Of a DNA stretch of 8,584 nt, positions 1-7,164 are shown piece by piece. The first letter of the stretch is position 1; the number at the start of each line of letters is the position of its first letter. Position numbers and translations under genes: made by a program. The notes under the pieces are model-generated. The model saw nothing but the letters and a program-made list of their open reading frames with translations, was not told the DNA's origin and ran no database searches. The DNA comes from an uncultured Phocaeicola sp. (GTDB lineage Bacteria > Bacteroidota > Bacteroidia > Bacteroidales > Bacteroidaceae), in the NCBI GenBank assembly GCA_948956705.1, contig CARCZS010000052.1, positions 1 to 8,584 of the forward strand. Reading direction: 5' to 3'.

Positions 1-21
1 CGAACCTCGCCCCTACGAACG
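1..21. repeat. Possible arm of an intergenic palindromic repeat truncated by the window edge
   Basis: The first 21 bases are much more GC-rich than the A/T-rich flank that follows (22-83), where I see no gene, promoter or terminator. The stretch CGAACCTCGCCCCTACG resembles one arm of GC-rich interspersed palindromes of the form GTAGGGGCGA...TCGCCCCTAC that I recall from various bacterial genomes. The partner arm would lie to the left of the window, so this cannot be confirmed here. Confidence 0.25.
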
Positions 22-83
22 AAACGACAGCATTATCCACGTTTTGACACAACCCTATTGTTATTTATAAAAGAGTATATTGC

Positions 84-1727
84 TTATTTACAGTTACCCA
101 AGCAACGCGGTTTCAACTGTTTGAAGAAATCGTTCCCCTTATCGTCTACCAAGATGAATGCAGGGAAATCTTCCACTTCAATCTTCCAAATGGCTTCCAT
201 ACCCAGTTCAGGATATTCCACACATTCGATGCTCTTGATATTGTTTTGTGCAAGGATGGCAGCCGGTCCACCGATAGAGCCCAAATAGAAACCACCATGT
301 TTCTTGCAAGCATCGGTTACTTGCTGGCTGCGATTACCTTTTGCCAACATAATCATGCTGCCTCCATGCTCTTGGAACAAGTCCACATACGGGTCCATAC
401 GTCCTGCAGTGGTGGGGCCCATAGAACCACACGCCATGCCTTCCGGTGTTTTAGCCGGACCAGCATAATAGATAGGATGGTCTTTAATATATTGAGGCAA
501 ATCTTCGCCGCGGTCCAAACGTTCTTTCAACTTAGCATGAGCAATATCACGGCCAACGATGATTGTTCCGTTCAATGAAAGGCGGGTAGCTACCGGATAT
601 TTAGTCAATTCTTTCAGGATATCCGCCATCGGCTGATTCAGGTCTATCTTTACAGCATCACCTTCACCTGCTTCGCGAAGTGCTGCCGGAATCAATTCAC
701 CCGGTTTGTCATCCATCTTTTCAATCCAGATACCGTCTTTGTTGATTTTACATTTAATATTACGGTCGGCAGAGCAAGATACCCCAAGCCCAATCGGACA
801 AGAAGCACCATGACGGGGCAAACGGATAATACGAACATCGTGTGCCATATATTTACCACCAAACTGAGCTCCCAAACCAATCTTGTAAGCCTCTTCCAAT
901 ACTTGCTTTTCAAGTTCTACGTCACGGAACGCACGTCCGTACTCATTACCCGTAGTGGGCAATTCATCATAATAATGAGTGGATGCCAATTTCACTGTCA
1001 GCAAGTTCTTTTCAGCCGATGTACCGCCAATTACGAATGCAATATGATAAGGAGGACAAGCAGCCGTGCCCAAAGTTTTCATCTTTTCTACCAAGAACGG
1101 TACCAAAGTAGCCGGATTCAGCACAGCCTTCGTTTCCTGATATAAATAAGTCTTATTGGCAGAACCGCCACCCTTAGTAACACAAAGGAAGTGATATTCC
1201 ATGCCCTCAGTAGCCTCCAAGTCAATCTGTGCGGGCAAATTACATTTAGTATTCACCTCATCATACATATTCAGAGGAGCATTCTGAGAGTAACGCAGAT
1301 TCTCTTCCGTATAAGTCTTATACACACCTTCAGAAAGAGCTTCCTCATCGCAATAACCAGTCCAAACCTGCTGGCCTTTCTCACCGTGGATGATAGCTGT
1401 ACCGGTATCTTGGCAAAGCGGTAATTTACCTTTGGCAGAAACTTCCGCATTACGCAAGAAAGTCAAGGCTACATATTTATCATTGTCACTAGCTTCGGGA
1501 TCGTTCAGAATCTTAGCAACCTGTTCGTTGTGCGAACGGCGGAGCAAGAACGAAACGTCGCGGAATGCAGCATTTGCCATTGCAGTCAAACCTTCTTTTG
1601 CAATCTTCAAGATAGGTTTTCCTTCAAACTCACTTACTGACACATAGTCCTTGGTCAGCAAATAATACTCAGTTTTGTCAGGTCCCAAATCGAACATGGG
1701 CTGATAGTGGAACGGAGGTGTTGCCAT
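84..1727 (-). CDS. fumA: Class I (iron-sulfur) fumarate hydratase
   Basis: A 547-residue cytoplasmic enzyme that interconverts fumarate and L-malate. The start is secure: residues 1-60 ([22 protein letters not shown]) follow the N-terminus of E. coli FumA closely, and the length is that of the single-chain class I family. The N-terminal catalytic domain carries three cysteines at the positions that hold the [4Fe-4S] cluster in E. coli FumA: C105 ([10 protein letters not shown]), C224 (TAACPPYH) and C318 (GVSCSAD). The C-terminal swivel domain begins around residue 385 ([13 protein letters not shown]) and contains the conserved GPTTAGRMD stretch. In Bacteroides-like anaerobes fumarase works mainly in the malate-to-fumarate direction, feeding fumarate reductase and succinate or propionate formation. 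Class I fumarases are known to be oxygen-labile. The gene is transcribed alone from a TACCTTTG promoter and diverges from the hydrolase gene. The protein ends in CLGNC, an odd Cys pair. The name fumA is by homology; fumB would be equally valid. Confidence 0.97.
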   Translation of the reverse strand: MATPPFHYQPMFDLGPDKTEYYLLTKDYVSVSEFEGKPILKIAKEGLTAMANAAFRDVSFLLRRSHNEQVAKILNDPEASDNDKYVALTFLRNAEVSAKGKLPLCQDTGTAIIHGEKGQQVWTGYCDEEALSEGVYKTYTEENLRYSQNAPLNMYDEVNTKCNLPAQIDLEATEGMEYHFLCVTKGGGSANKTYLYQETKAVLNPATLVPFLVEKMKTLGTAACPPYHIAFVIGGTSAEKNLLTVKLASTHYYDELPTTGNEYGRAFRDVELEKQVLEEAYKIGLGAQFGGKYMAHDVRIIRLPRHGASCPIGLGVSCSADRNIKCKINKDGIWIEKMDDKPGELIPAALREAGEGDAVKIDLNQPMADILKELTKYPVATRLSLNGTIIVGRDIAHAKLKERLDRGEDLPQYIKDHPIYYAGPAKTPEGMACGSMGPTTAGRMDPYVDLFQEHGGSMIMLAKGNRSQQVTDACKKHGGFYLGSIGGPAAILAQNNIKSIECVEYPELGMEAIWKIEVEDFPAFILVDDKGNDFFKQLKPRCLGNCK

Positions 1728-1764
1728 AATGATACTTATTTTAGTTAATTAGTTATTAGTGTCA

Positions 1765-1772
1765 CAAAGGTA
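1765..1772 (-). promoter_or_regulatory. Fumarase promoter, -7 box TACCTTTG
   Basis: The minus strand reads TACCTTTG, a perfect TAnnTTTG -7 box 37 bases before the fumarase ATG. A good -33 TTTG at the usual spacing of about 19 bases is missing; a TTTC lies only 12 bases upstream (1785-1788). The leader downstream contains 8-base-period direct repeats of TTAGTTA on the plus strand (1741-1760). No Shine-Dalgarno sequence precedes the start codon. Confidence 0.65.
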
Positions 1773-1828
1773 GCAACTATTATCGAAATTTTTCCTTAAT
1801 TAGCGTAAAAACTTTCAGAGAATGTCCT

Positions 1829-1836
1829 TACCTTTG
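1829..1836 (+). promoter_or_regulatory. Hydrolase promoter, -7 box TACCTTTG
   Basis: TACCTTTG matches the Bacteroidota -7 consensus exactly and lies 32 bases before the hydrolase ATG. As with the opposing fumarase promoter, the canonical -33 TTTG is absent and a TTTC (1813-1816) lies 12 bases upstream. The two -7 boxes are identical and face away from each other, 56 bases apart. Confidence 0.6.
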
Positions 1837-1868
1837 CCGACTCATTATTAAATAACCTAATATTATAT

Positions 1869-3779
1869 ATGGAAAGAACAGGCAAATTACTTTTTATCAC
1901 TTCTTTATTTTTATGTCTTTTCGGTCTGAAAGGGTGGAGCCGCGACAGAGCCACCAACCAACCGGACAGTCTGGAACTCCGGCTCATGGAAATCTATACC
2001 AAGCGAGAAGTCATGATTCCGATGCGTGACGGAGTACAGCTCTACACTGCTATTTACGAACCAAAAGACAACAGTCGGAAACACCCCACACTGATGATGC
2101 GTACCCCTTATTCGTGCAGTCCATACGGAGAAAGATTTGACGATTATCTGAAAACTGCATTGAAGAAGTACGTGGACAACAACTACATCATTGTCTTTCA
2201 GGATGTACGCGGCCGCCATAAGAGCGAAGGGGACTTCGTGCAACTACGTCCGTTAAACAAAAATAAGAAGGGGAAAAAGAATAAGAAAAATATAGATGAA
2301 GCCACCGATACTTATGACACCATCGAATGGTTGATTCATCATACTCACAGCAACGAGCGAGTGGGAACCTGGGGCATCAGCTATGAAGGTTTCTATGCCA
2401 CCATGACCGCCTCATGCAATCATCCGGCATTAAAAGCCGTTTCACCGCAAGCACCGGTCACAGACTGGTTCAGAGGAGACGACCGCCATCACAATGGCGC
2501 ATTTACCCTCCTGCAAACCACTAATTTTCTCCCCCGTCTGGAAGGTCGCAACATGGGAAAGGGTGTAATGCATCAGATTGTGAAAAACGATGTATATACT
2601 GATTTCCTGTCTATCGGCACATTTAAAGATATAGACAATCTGGTGAAAGATACGACTGAAACCATGTGGAACGATATCAAGAACCATCCCAACTTCGACG
2701 AGTTCTGGAAAGAACGAGATGCACGTACCTCTTGCTACAATCTGAAACCGGCTATATTGGTAGTGGGAGGGCTGTATGATTCAGAGGATTGCTATGGTGC
2801 ATGGAACTTATACAAAGCAATCAAAGAGCAGTCTCCCGAAACCGACCTTTATCTGACTTTCGGTCCTTGGTGGCATGGTGCTTGGACCCGCCGCAATTTC
2901 CAAAGTATCGGAAATGTCTATTTCGGCAAAAGTACTTCAGCTTATTATATGGATGAAATTCAGTATCCCTTCTTCCGTTATTTCTTGGAAGGGGAAGGAG
3001 AAAAACCCGAAAAGCGGGTAAACATATTCTATTCCGGTGAAAACGAATGGAAGACTTATGAAGAGTGGCCTGCAAAAGAAATGGTTTCGACTCCTTATTA
3101 TATTCATGCCGACGGTTCAGTATCGACTCAGGCACCGACCGAAGAGAAATCGTATACAGAATATGTATCGGATATGTCACGACCGGTCCCTTATACAGCC
3201 AATCCGACTACTTACCGCACATTGGAATATATGATTGATGACCAACGTTTTGCCGCTTCACGCCCAGATGTCATTACCTTCATGACCGAACCGCTGCAGG
3301 ATACACTCACGTTGGCAGGCCCCATCGGGGTAGAGCTTATGACAGCCATAAGCAGCACCGACGCAGACTTCATGGTGAAAGTAATTGATGTTTACCCCGA
3401 AAGATTTGAATATCCACAAGAAATACGCAAACAACTGAAAAGCAACTATCCCATGAGCGGATTTCAGCAAATGGTCCGCGGCGAATTGTTCCGAGGACGT
3501 TTTCGGGAAGGGTTCGACACACCCAAACCTTTCAGGCCGGAAGAAATTACACAGGTCAACTATACGTTGTACGATGTAGCCCACTCTTTCCTGCCCGGAC
3601 ACAGGCTGATGATTCAAATCCAAAGTTCATGGTTCCCCATTATTGACCGCAACCCTCAGAAGTTCATAGACACTTATCATTGCGGAGTGGAGGATTTTGT
3701 GATGAAACAAAGCATTAAGATATTTCACCAGCAAGGCGCTGCCACCAGATTACTACTTCCGGTAGTAAAGAAGAAGTAG
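1869..3779 (+). CDS. Secreted CocE/NonD family serine hydrolase (X-Pro dipeptidyl-peptidase S15 fold)
   Basis: A 636-residue alpha/beta hydrolase. Residues 1-25 form a signal peptide (basic MERTGK, then hydrophobic LLFITSLFLCLFGL, then a polar GWSRD), so the protein should be exported to the periplasm or beyond. Cys16 is preceded by Leu, which makes a lipobox unlikely. The catalytic domain (about 45-345) has the nucleophile in GTWGISYEGF (S171), a likely acid in GGLYDSED (D304) and the catalytic histidine in GPWWHG (H336). The C-terminal part (about 370-630) is the jelly-roll domain of the S15/CocE family (PLQDTLTLAGPIGVELM; PGHRLMIQIQSSWFP). Family members cleave X-Pro peptides, acyl esters such as cocaine, or glutaryl-cephalosporin amides; the substrate here cannot be told from sequence. 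A lysine-rich insert (KKGKKNKK, residues 133-140) precedes the nucleophile. A TACCTTTG -7 box lies about 33 bases upstream of the ATG, with no Shine-Dalgarno sequence. Very sure of the family, unsure of the substrate. Confidence 0.93.
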   Translation: MERTGKLLFITSLFLCLFGLKGWSRDRATNQPDSLELRLMEIYTKREVMIPMRDGVQLYTAIYEPKDNSRKHPTLMMRTPYSCSPYGERFDDYLKTALKKYVDNNYIIVFQDVRGRHKSEGDFVQLRPLNKNKKGKKNKKNIDEATDTYDTIEWLIHHTHSNERVGTWGISYEGFYATMTASCNHPALKAVSPQAPVTDWFRGDDRHHNGAFTLLQTTNFLPRLEGRNMGKGVMHQIVKNDVYTDFLSIGTFKDIDNLVKDTTETMWNDIKNHPNFDEFWKERDARTSCYNLKPAILVVGGLYDSEDCYGAWNLYKAIKEQSPETDLYLTFGPWWHGAWTRRNFQSIGNVYFGKSTSAYYMDEIQYPFFRYFLEGEGEKPEKRVNIFYSGENEWKTYEEWPAKEMVSTPYYIHADGSVSTQAPTEEKSYTEYVSDMSRPVPYTANPTTYRTLEYMIDDQRFAASRPDVITFMTEPLQDTLTLAGPIGVELMTAISSTDADFMVKVIDVYPERFEYPQEIRKQLKSNYPMSGFQQMVRGELFRGRFREGFDTPKPFRPEEITQVNYTLYDVAHSFLPGHRLMIQIQSSWFPIIDRNPQKFIDTYHCGVEDFVMKQSIKIFHQQGAATRLLLPVVKKK

Positions 3780-3807
3780 GACAGCAACAGGAGGAAGATT
3801 GTCCTAC
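3776..3807 (+). other. Small hairpin overlapping the hydrolase stop codon
   Basis: GTAGGACA (3776-3783), which contains the TAG stop, is the perfect reverse complement of TGTCCTAC (3800-3807). The loop is 16 bases. No U tract follows directly; the downstream sequence is only A/T-rich. It may protect the 3' end of the mRNA or act as a weak terminator, but the loop is large and chance pairing is possible. Confidence 0.35.
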
Positions 3808-3835
3808 AGGCAAATATACTTATTTATAGAATCTG

Positions 3836-3912
3836 TTTTAGGCACAGAAAACATGGAACTTACGGAATAAGAAAAAATAATCCGTGTTTGTCCCTGAGTT
3901 CTGTGCCTAAAA
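3836..3912. repeat. 77-base imperfect palindrome in the convergent intergenic region
   Basis: The outer arms TTTTAGGCACAGAA (3836-3849) and TTCTGTGCCTAAAA (3899-3912) are a perfect 14-base inverted repeat. Inside, CA/TG, GGA/TCC (3855-3857 with 3891-3893) and ACGGA/TCCGT (3862-3866 with 3881-3885) continue the stem with small mismatches, closing on a 14-base A-rich loop. The right arm holds TCCGTG, TCCCTG and TCTGTG starting at 3881, 3891 and 3900; the left arm holds three matching units on the other strand. It sits between the 3' ends of two converging genes and may stop transcription from both sides, although neither end has a proper U tract. It resembles a dispersed intergenic repeat more than a simple terminator. 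Confidence 0.7.
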
Positions 3913-3952
3913 GAAACTCTTAACAGTCTATTGAAGCATTCATCCTCCTATA

Positions 3953-5116
3953 TTATTCCAGGCACTCATCTAAGTCACGTATCAACTGTTCCTTATCCAA
4001 ATGCTGACCAATGAAGACAATCTTCTGCATACGATCACCGTATTTATCATCCCAATCACGCAGTAGGCCCGGTTCCTGACGCATCACTTCCATCAACTCC
4101 TCTTCCGGTGCCGTGGCATACCACAAGCCTGCTTCTTTCAGTTTCTTCTGCACACCGGCTTGTTCAAAAAGGAAAGACATATCAGGGTTATTGCTAAAAT
4201 AGCATACACCTTTGGCACGGATGATATTGCGACTCCATTTGGTAGCAACAAAACGGTCGAACTTATGAATATCGAACGCAGGACGGCGGTAATAGACAAA
4301 AGTACCGATGCCGTATTCTTCCACTTCGCCGCCTTCGTGATGATGATGGTGATGTTCATGTCTTTCGGCCTCTTGTTTCTGCTCTTCCGTAAGTGCTCCT
4401 TCTATTCCGCGCACCCAACCGGCAGAAGTGGCAGTATGCTCAAAGTCAAACTTTCCGGTATTAATAATCTTATCCAAACCAACCCCGGCATAATCACATT
4501 CTATTATTTCGGCAACCGGTTGCAAAGTACGGATAATCTGCTTAATACGCTCCAATTCCTCACGCTTCACTTCCGAAGCCTTATTCAACAGGACAATATT
4601 ACAGAATTCAATCTGCTGGATAATCAGATTTTCAATATCTTCTTCATCAATACCTTTACGAATTAAATCATTGCCACACGAAAACTCACTTTGCAAACGC
4701 AAGGCATCCACTACAGTCACAATGCAATCCAACCGGCATGAACCATGTACAGCGTTCATCCCTGAAATAGAACAAATGGTCTGTGCAATAGGAGCCGGTT
4801 CGCAGACACCGCTTGCCTCAATGACAATATAATCAAAGCGTCCCAATTTCATAATGTCATCTATCTGCTCTACCAAATCCATCTTAAGGGTGCAGCAGAT
4901 ACAACCATTCTGAAGTGCCACCAAACTATCGTCTTTCTTATCTACAATTCCACCTTTCTGAATTAAGTCAGCATCAATGTTCACCTCACCAATGTCATTG
5001 ACTATAACTGCGAACTTGACACCACGCTTATTAGTGAGAATATGATTGACCAACGTCGTTTTTCCACTGCCCAAATAGCCGGTCAGCAGTAATATAGGTA
5101 TTTCTTTTATTTTCAT
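3953..5116 (-). CDS. COG0523/CobW-type G3E GTPase, putative metallochaperone (YjiA/ZNG1-like)
   Basis: A 387-residue cytoplasmic G3E-family P-loop GTPase. Visible in order are Walker A GYLGSGKTT (13-21), a switch I region with VNDIGEVNID (39-48), the family's metal-binding CxCC motif in NGCICCTLK (C72, C74, C75), the Walker B/G3E signature IVIEASGVCEP (97-107), LLNKAS (176-181) at the guanine-recognition site, a His-rich loop HEHHHHHH (253-260), and a CobW C-terminal domain (about 268-385: WSRNIIRAKGVCYF, QKIVFIGQHLD). COG0523 proteins use GTP hydrolysis to hand metals, often zinc, to client enzymes. The absence of cobalamin genes nearby argues against a cobaltochelatase role. The G4 motif reads NKAS instead of NKxD, which could change nucleotide specificity. 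It is the last gene of the hflX cluster, 50 bases after the DUF4954 gene with no promoter seen between. The metal served is unknown. Confidence 0.92.
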   Translation of the reverse strand: MKIKEIPILLLTGYLGSGKTTLVNHILTNKRGVKFAVIVNDIGEVNIDADLIQKGGIVDKKDDSLVALQNGCICCTLKMDLVEQIDDIMKLGRFDYIVIEASGVCEPAPIAQTICSISGMNAVHGSCRLDCIVTVVDALRLQSEFSCGNDLIRKGIDEEDIENLIIQQIEFCNIVLLNKASEVKREELERIKQIIRTLQPVAEIIECDYAGVGLDKIINTGKFDFEHTATSAGWVRGIEGALTEEQKQEAERHEHHHHHHEGGEVEEYGIGTFVYYRRPAFDIHKFDRFVATKWSRNIIRAKGVCYFSNNPDMSFLFEQAGVQKKLKEAGLWYATAPEEELMEVMRQEPGLLRDWDDKYGDRMQKIVFIGQHLDKEQLIRDLDECLE

Positions 5117-5166
5117 GCTAATTATTATTTTATTGTATTCACATTCAGAATCCTTCGCTTCTTTAG

Positions 5167-7152
5167 CTACAAAAAGCCAATACGTTCTATCAATTCATTG
5201 CCTAAAGCCGTCTTGACCTCGATATGCTGCAACACGGCAGTCACAAATGGGTTGCTTTCAAAGACACCGCGTACCTGCTCAAAGTCCTGTTCTTTTTCCT
5301 CTCGCGAACCATCTGCGCCAAATCCGGTCATGGCAGACAAAGAAAACTCTTTCTTGGCATCTGCATAAACCATTTTATCGAGTTCCACTACTGCTTCCTG
5401 CCATTGTTTCACAATAGCAACCACATCTTTAGCTGTAATGGTTTCGGATTGCAAATGGTAATATTCGAGCATCTTTCCATACGCCCAAGTCCACTCATAG
5501 GTATAATAGTTATGATGCATTTCTACAAAACGTTCATGTATTTGGTCTACATTAGTCAATACACCCGATTCTATATCTGCCATCAACTTTTCTATTTCAC
5601 TCTTCGGAGCTATCAAGCCTGAGATATCCACCCATTCCCCTGTCCCTGTTTCTGTATCAGGAATTAATCGGGCACGGATTTCTTCATCACTTGCAAAATG
5701 CATCTCCTCCAAACGCTTAATCAAAGAATTACCCAAGAACTTATGAATGGCAAGTTCATAAAAACGAATACCATTATTTAAAGACGAGTTTTTAATTTTC
5801 GCACTTTGATAAGAATAAGTCTCAGAGGTCTCACCGGAAACCCTTCGCAATTCCTTCAGGATATCACGTCCCTTCATCATCTTCTGGATGGTATAAGGGC
5901 TTAAAAGATTATAATTGATTTGGTCTAAGCGATTCGAATCTTTCCGCTTGTCCCGCTTCGGCCATTTTTGGGCATCACGAATCGTTCCTACACTACGCAG
6001 ATTTACCCCCGGCACTAAATAGGTAGTATTTTGCTGTTCTATCAAATAGGAAAAAGGAAGGTTGGACGTATCCGAATGATTCACATGACGCCCCATTACC
6101 AAAGAAAAAGCGCCGACTCTTGCCGGCCACAGAATATAAGAATCAGAAGTAGTCTTTGCTCCCCGTTCCATTGCTCCCTGATGGATTGGGCCCAATTTAT
6201 ACATGTGATTACTCTGATTAGAACCCGAACCTGCATTCATAAACGAGAACATGCCGGCAATAAGCAATGTGGATTTATGGTGGGTAACAGTAAACGGCCC
6301 TGCAAAGATGGCACAGGCTTCTCCGTTCTCTTCCTGACAATTGCTGAAAAACAATGAATCGGATGCAGAATAATTATGTCCCAAATGACAGGCTTGACCA
6401 ATAAAACAACGAGTCAGCATAGTACCATCCTCTATACTGGAGCCACTAGACACAATAAAATCGTCGCAGACCACACCATATCCAATATGAATCGGAGCTG
6501 TCTCATTACTGTTCAAACTTCCATTCTTCAACCGTCCGGCCCCTTCTATCTTACAATAATTACCGATACGCACATTCTTTATATATCCGGCGTCTACAAT
6601 TGTCACATGGTGTCCGATAGAACCTGTCTCAGATGCATTCTCTTCCGCATATTTATCGATAATCGCTTTCATCCGGCAAATCAATTCGGGACGATGGCGG
6701 TACAGTGCCATAATATAAGATTGATGAGCCGACAAACGGTCATGAATAATTACTTCACGCCCTCCTGTCTCATTCAGAACAGCTACCTCCACCCCATTGC
6801 CGAACTTAGTCTTGCCGTCTACCAGTATAATATCGACATTTTCAATGAAAGTATAATCACCAATCACATAATTGGCTATGTAATTCTTAATATTCTCGAT
6901 ACAACAATTATCGCCCACTGTCACATTGTGCAACGTCGTATGAAACAAACCCGAATGTTTGCACATACCACCAGCAAGGATAAACTCCTCTTCAAAGACT
7001 CCCAACTTCACCTTTCCTGAGAAACGGGTATGGTAAATATAGTCGGTCTTAAAATTCTCTACTACTTCAACGTCCGCCCAATTGACAGCCGTACATGAGT
7101 GTTCTTTCAGTTGTTGTATTTCCTGCAGTGTCAGTGAACGATAAGTATTCAT
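5167..7152 (-). CDS. DUF4954 family protein, left-handed beta-helix plus helical C-terminal domain
   Basis: A 661-residue protein of unknown function, recognised by its overall sequence as the DUF4954 family. No signal peptide or membrane segment is seen, so it should be cytoplasmic. Residues about 45-130 and 180-300 show irregular hexapeptide-like repeats typical of left-handed beta helices (VTVGDNCCIEN, YVIGDYTFIEN, VRIGNYCKIEG, IHIGYGVVCDD). This fold is shared with nucleotide-sugar pyrophosphorylase C-termini, acyltransferases and gamma-carbonic anhydrases. A short helical segment (about 140-172) interrupts the two blocks. A Gly/Asn-rich stretch follows (FMNAGSGSNQSNHMYKLGP, 304-322). From about 400 to the end the sequence is charged and mostly helical. 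Histidines and cysteines are frequent in the helix (CHLGHN 255-260, VTHHKS 289-294, RHVNHSD 355-361), suggesting but not proving a metal site. It starts 12 bases after hflX, so translation is probably coupled in one operon. No catalytic function can be assigned. Confidence 0.88.
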   Translation of the reverse strand: MNTYRSLTLQEIQQLKEHSCTAVNWADVEVVENFKTDYIYHTRFSGKVKLGVFEEEFILAGGMCKHSGLFHTTLHNVTVGDNCCIENIKNYIANYVIGDYTFIENVDIILVDGKTKFGNGVEVAVLNETGGREVIIHDRLSAHQSYIMALYRHRPELICRMKAIIDKYAEENASETGSIGHHVTIVDAGYIKNVRIGNYCKIEGAGRLKNGSLNSNETAPIHIGYGVVCDDFIVSSGSSIEDGTMLTRCFIGQACHLGHNYSASDSLFFSNCQEENGEACAIFAGPFTVTHHKSTLLIAGMFSFMNAGSGSNQSNHMYKLGPIHQGAMERGAKTTSDSYILWPARVGAFSLVMGRHVNHSDTSNLPFSYLIEQQNTTYLVPGVNLRSVGTIRDAQKWPKRDKRKDSNRLDQINYNLLSPYTIQKMMKGRDILKELRRVSGETSETYSYQSAKIKNSSLNNGIRFYELAIHKFLGNSLIKRLEEMHFASDEEIRARLIPDTETGTGEWVDISGLIAPKSEIEKLMADIESGVLTNVDQIHERFVEMHHNYYTYEWTWAYGKMLEYYHLQSETITAKDVVAIVKQWQEAVVELDKMVYADAKKEFSLSAMTGFGADGSREEKEQDFEQVRGVFESNPFVTAVLQHIEVKTALGNELIERIGFL

Positions 7153-7164
7153 AACCGGTATATT

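Noticed and set aside
1765..1836. Invertible (phase-variable) promoter suggested by the inverted CAAAGGTA/TACCTTTG pair.
   Set aside because: The repeats are only 8 bases and coincide exactly with two outward-facing -7 boxes. Inversion would change little, and no recombinase gene is near.
3836..3912. Interpretation as a standard bidirectional intrinsic terminator.
   Set aside because: Neither outer end is followed by a U tract, and the only T run (minus strand) lies in the loop. Transcription stopping here is possible but not the classic type.
3920..3943. Seven-codon minus-strand reading frame (MNASIDC) just after the COG0523 gene, preceded by AGGAGG.
   Set aside because: The AGGAGG touches the ATG with no spacing, Bacteroidota rarely use Shine-Dalgarno sites, and the peptide is too short to support.
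4160..4666. A 168-codon open frame on the plus strand with a hydrophobic Met/Phe-rich segment.
   Set aside because: The segment is the reverse reading of the His-rich loop of the COG0523 gene. It is a shadow frame, not a membrane protein gene.
3953..5116. Assignment of the G3E GTPase to cobalamin synthesis as CobW.
   Set aside because: No cobalamin genes or riboswitch are in the window, and the CxCC motif and His-rich loop fit the broader COG0523 metallochaperone group better.
5117..5166. A separate promoter for the COG0523 gene in the 50-base gap after DUF4954.
   Set aside because: No TAnnTTTG match is found on the minus strand in the gap; it is only A/T-rich.
6376..7020. A 214-codon open frame on the plus strand.
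   Set aside because: It lies fully antisense to the well-supported DUF4954 gene, with a composition (many His, Ile, Thr) typical of a reverse-strand shadow and no recognisable domain.
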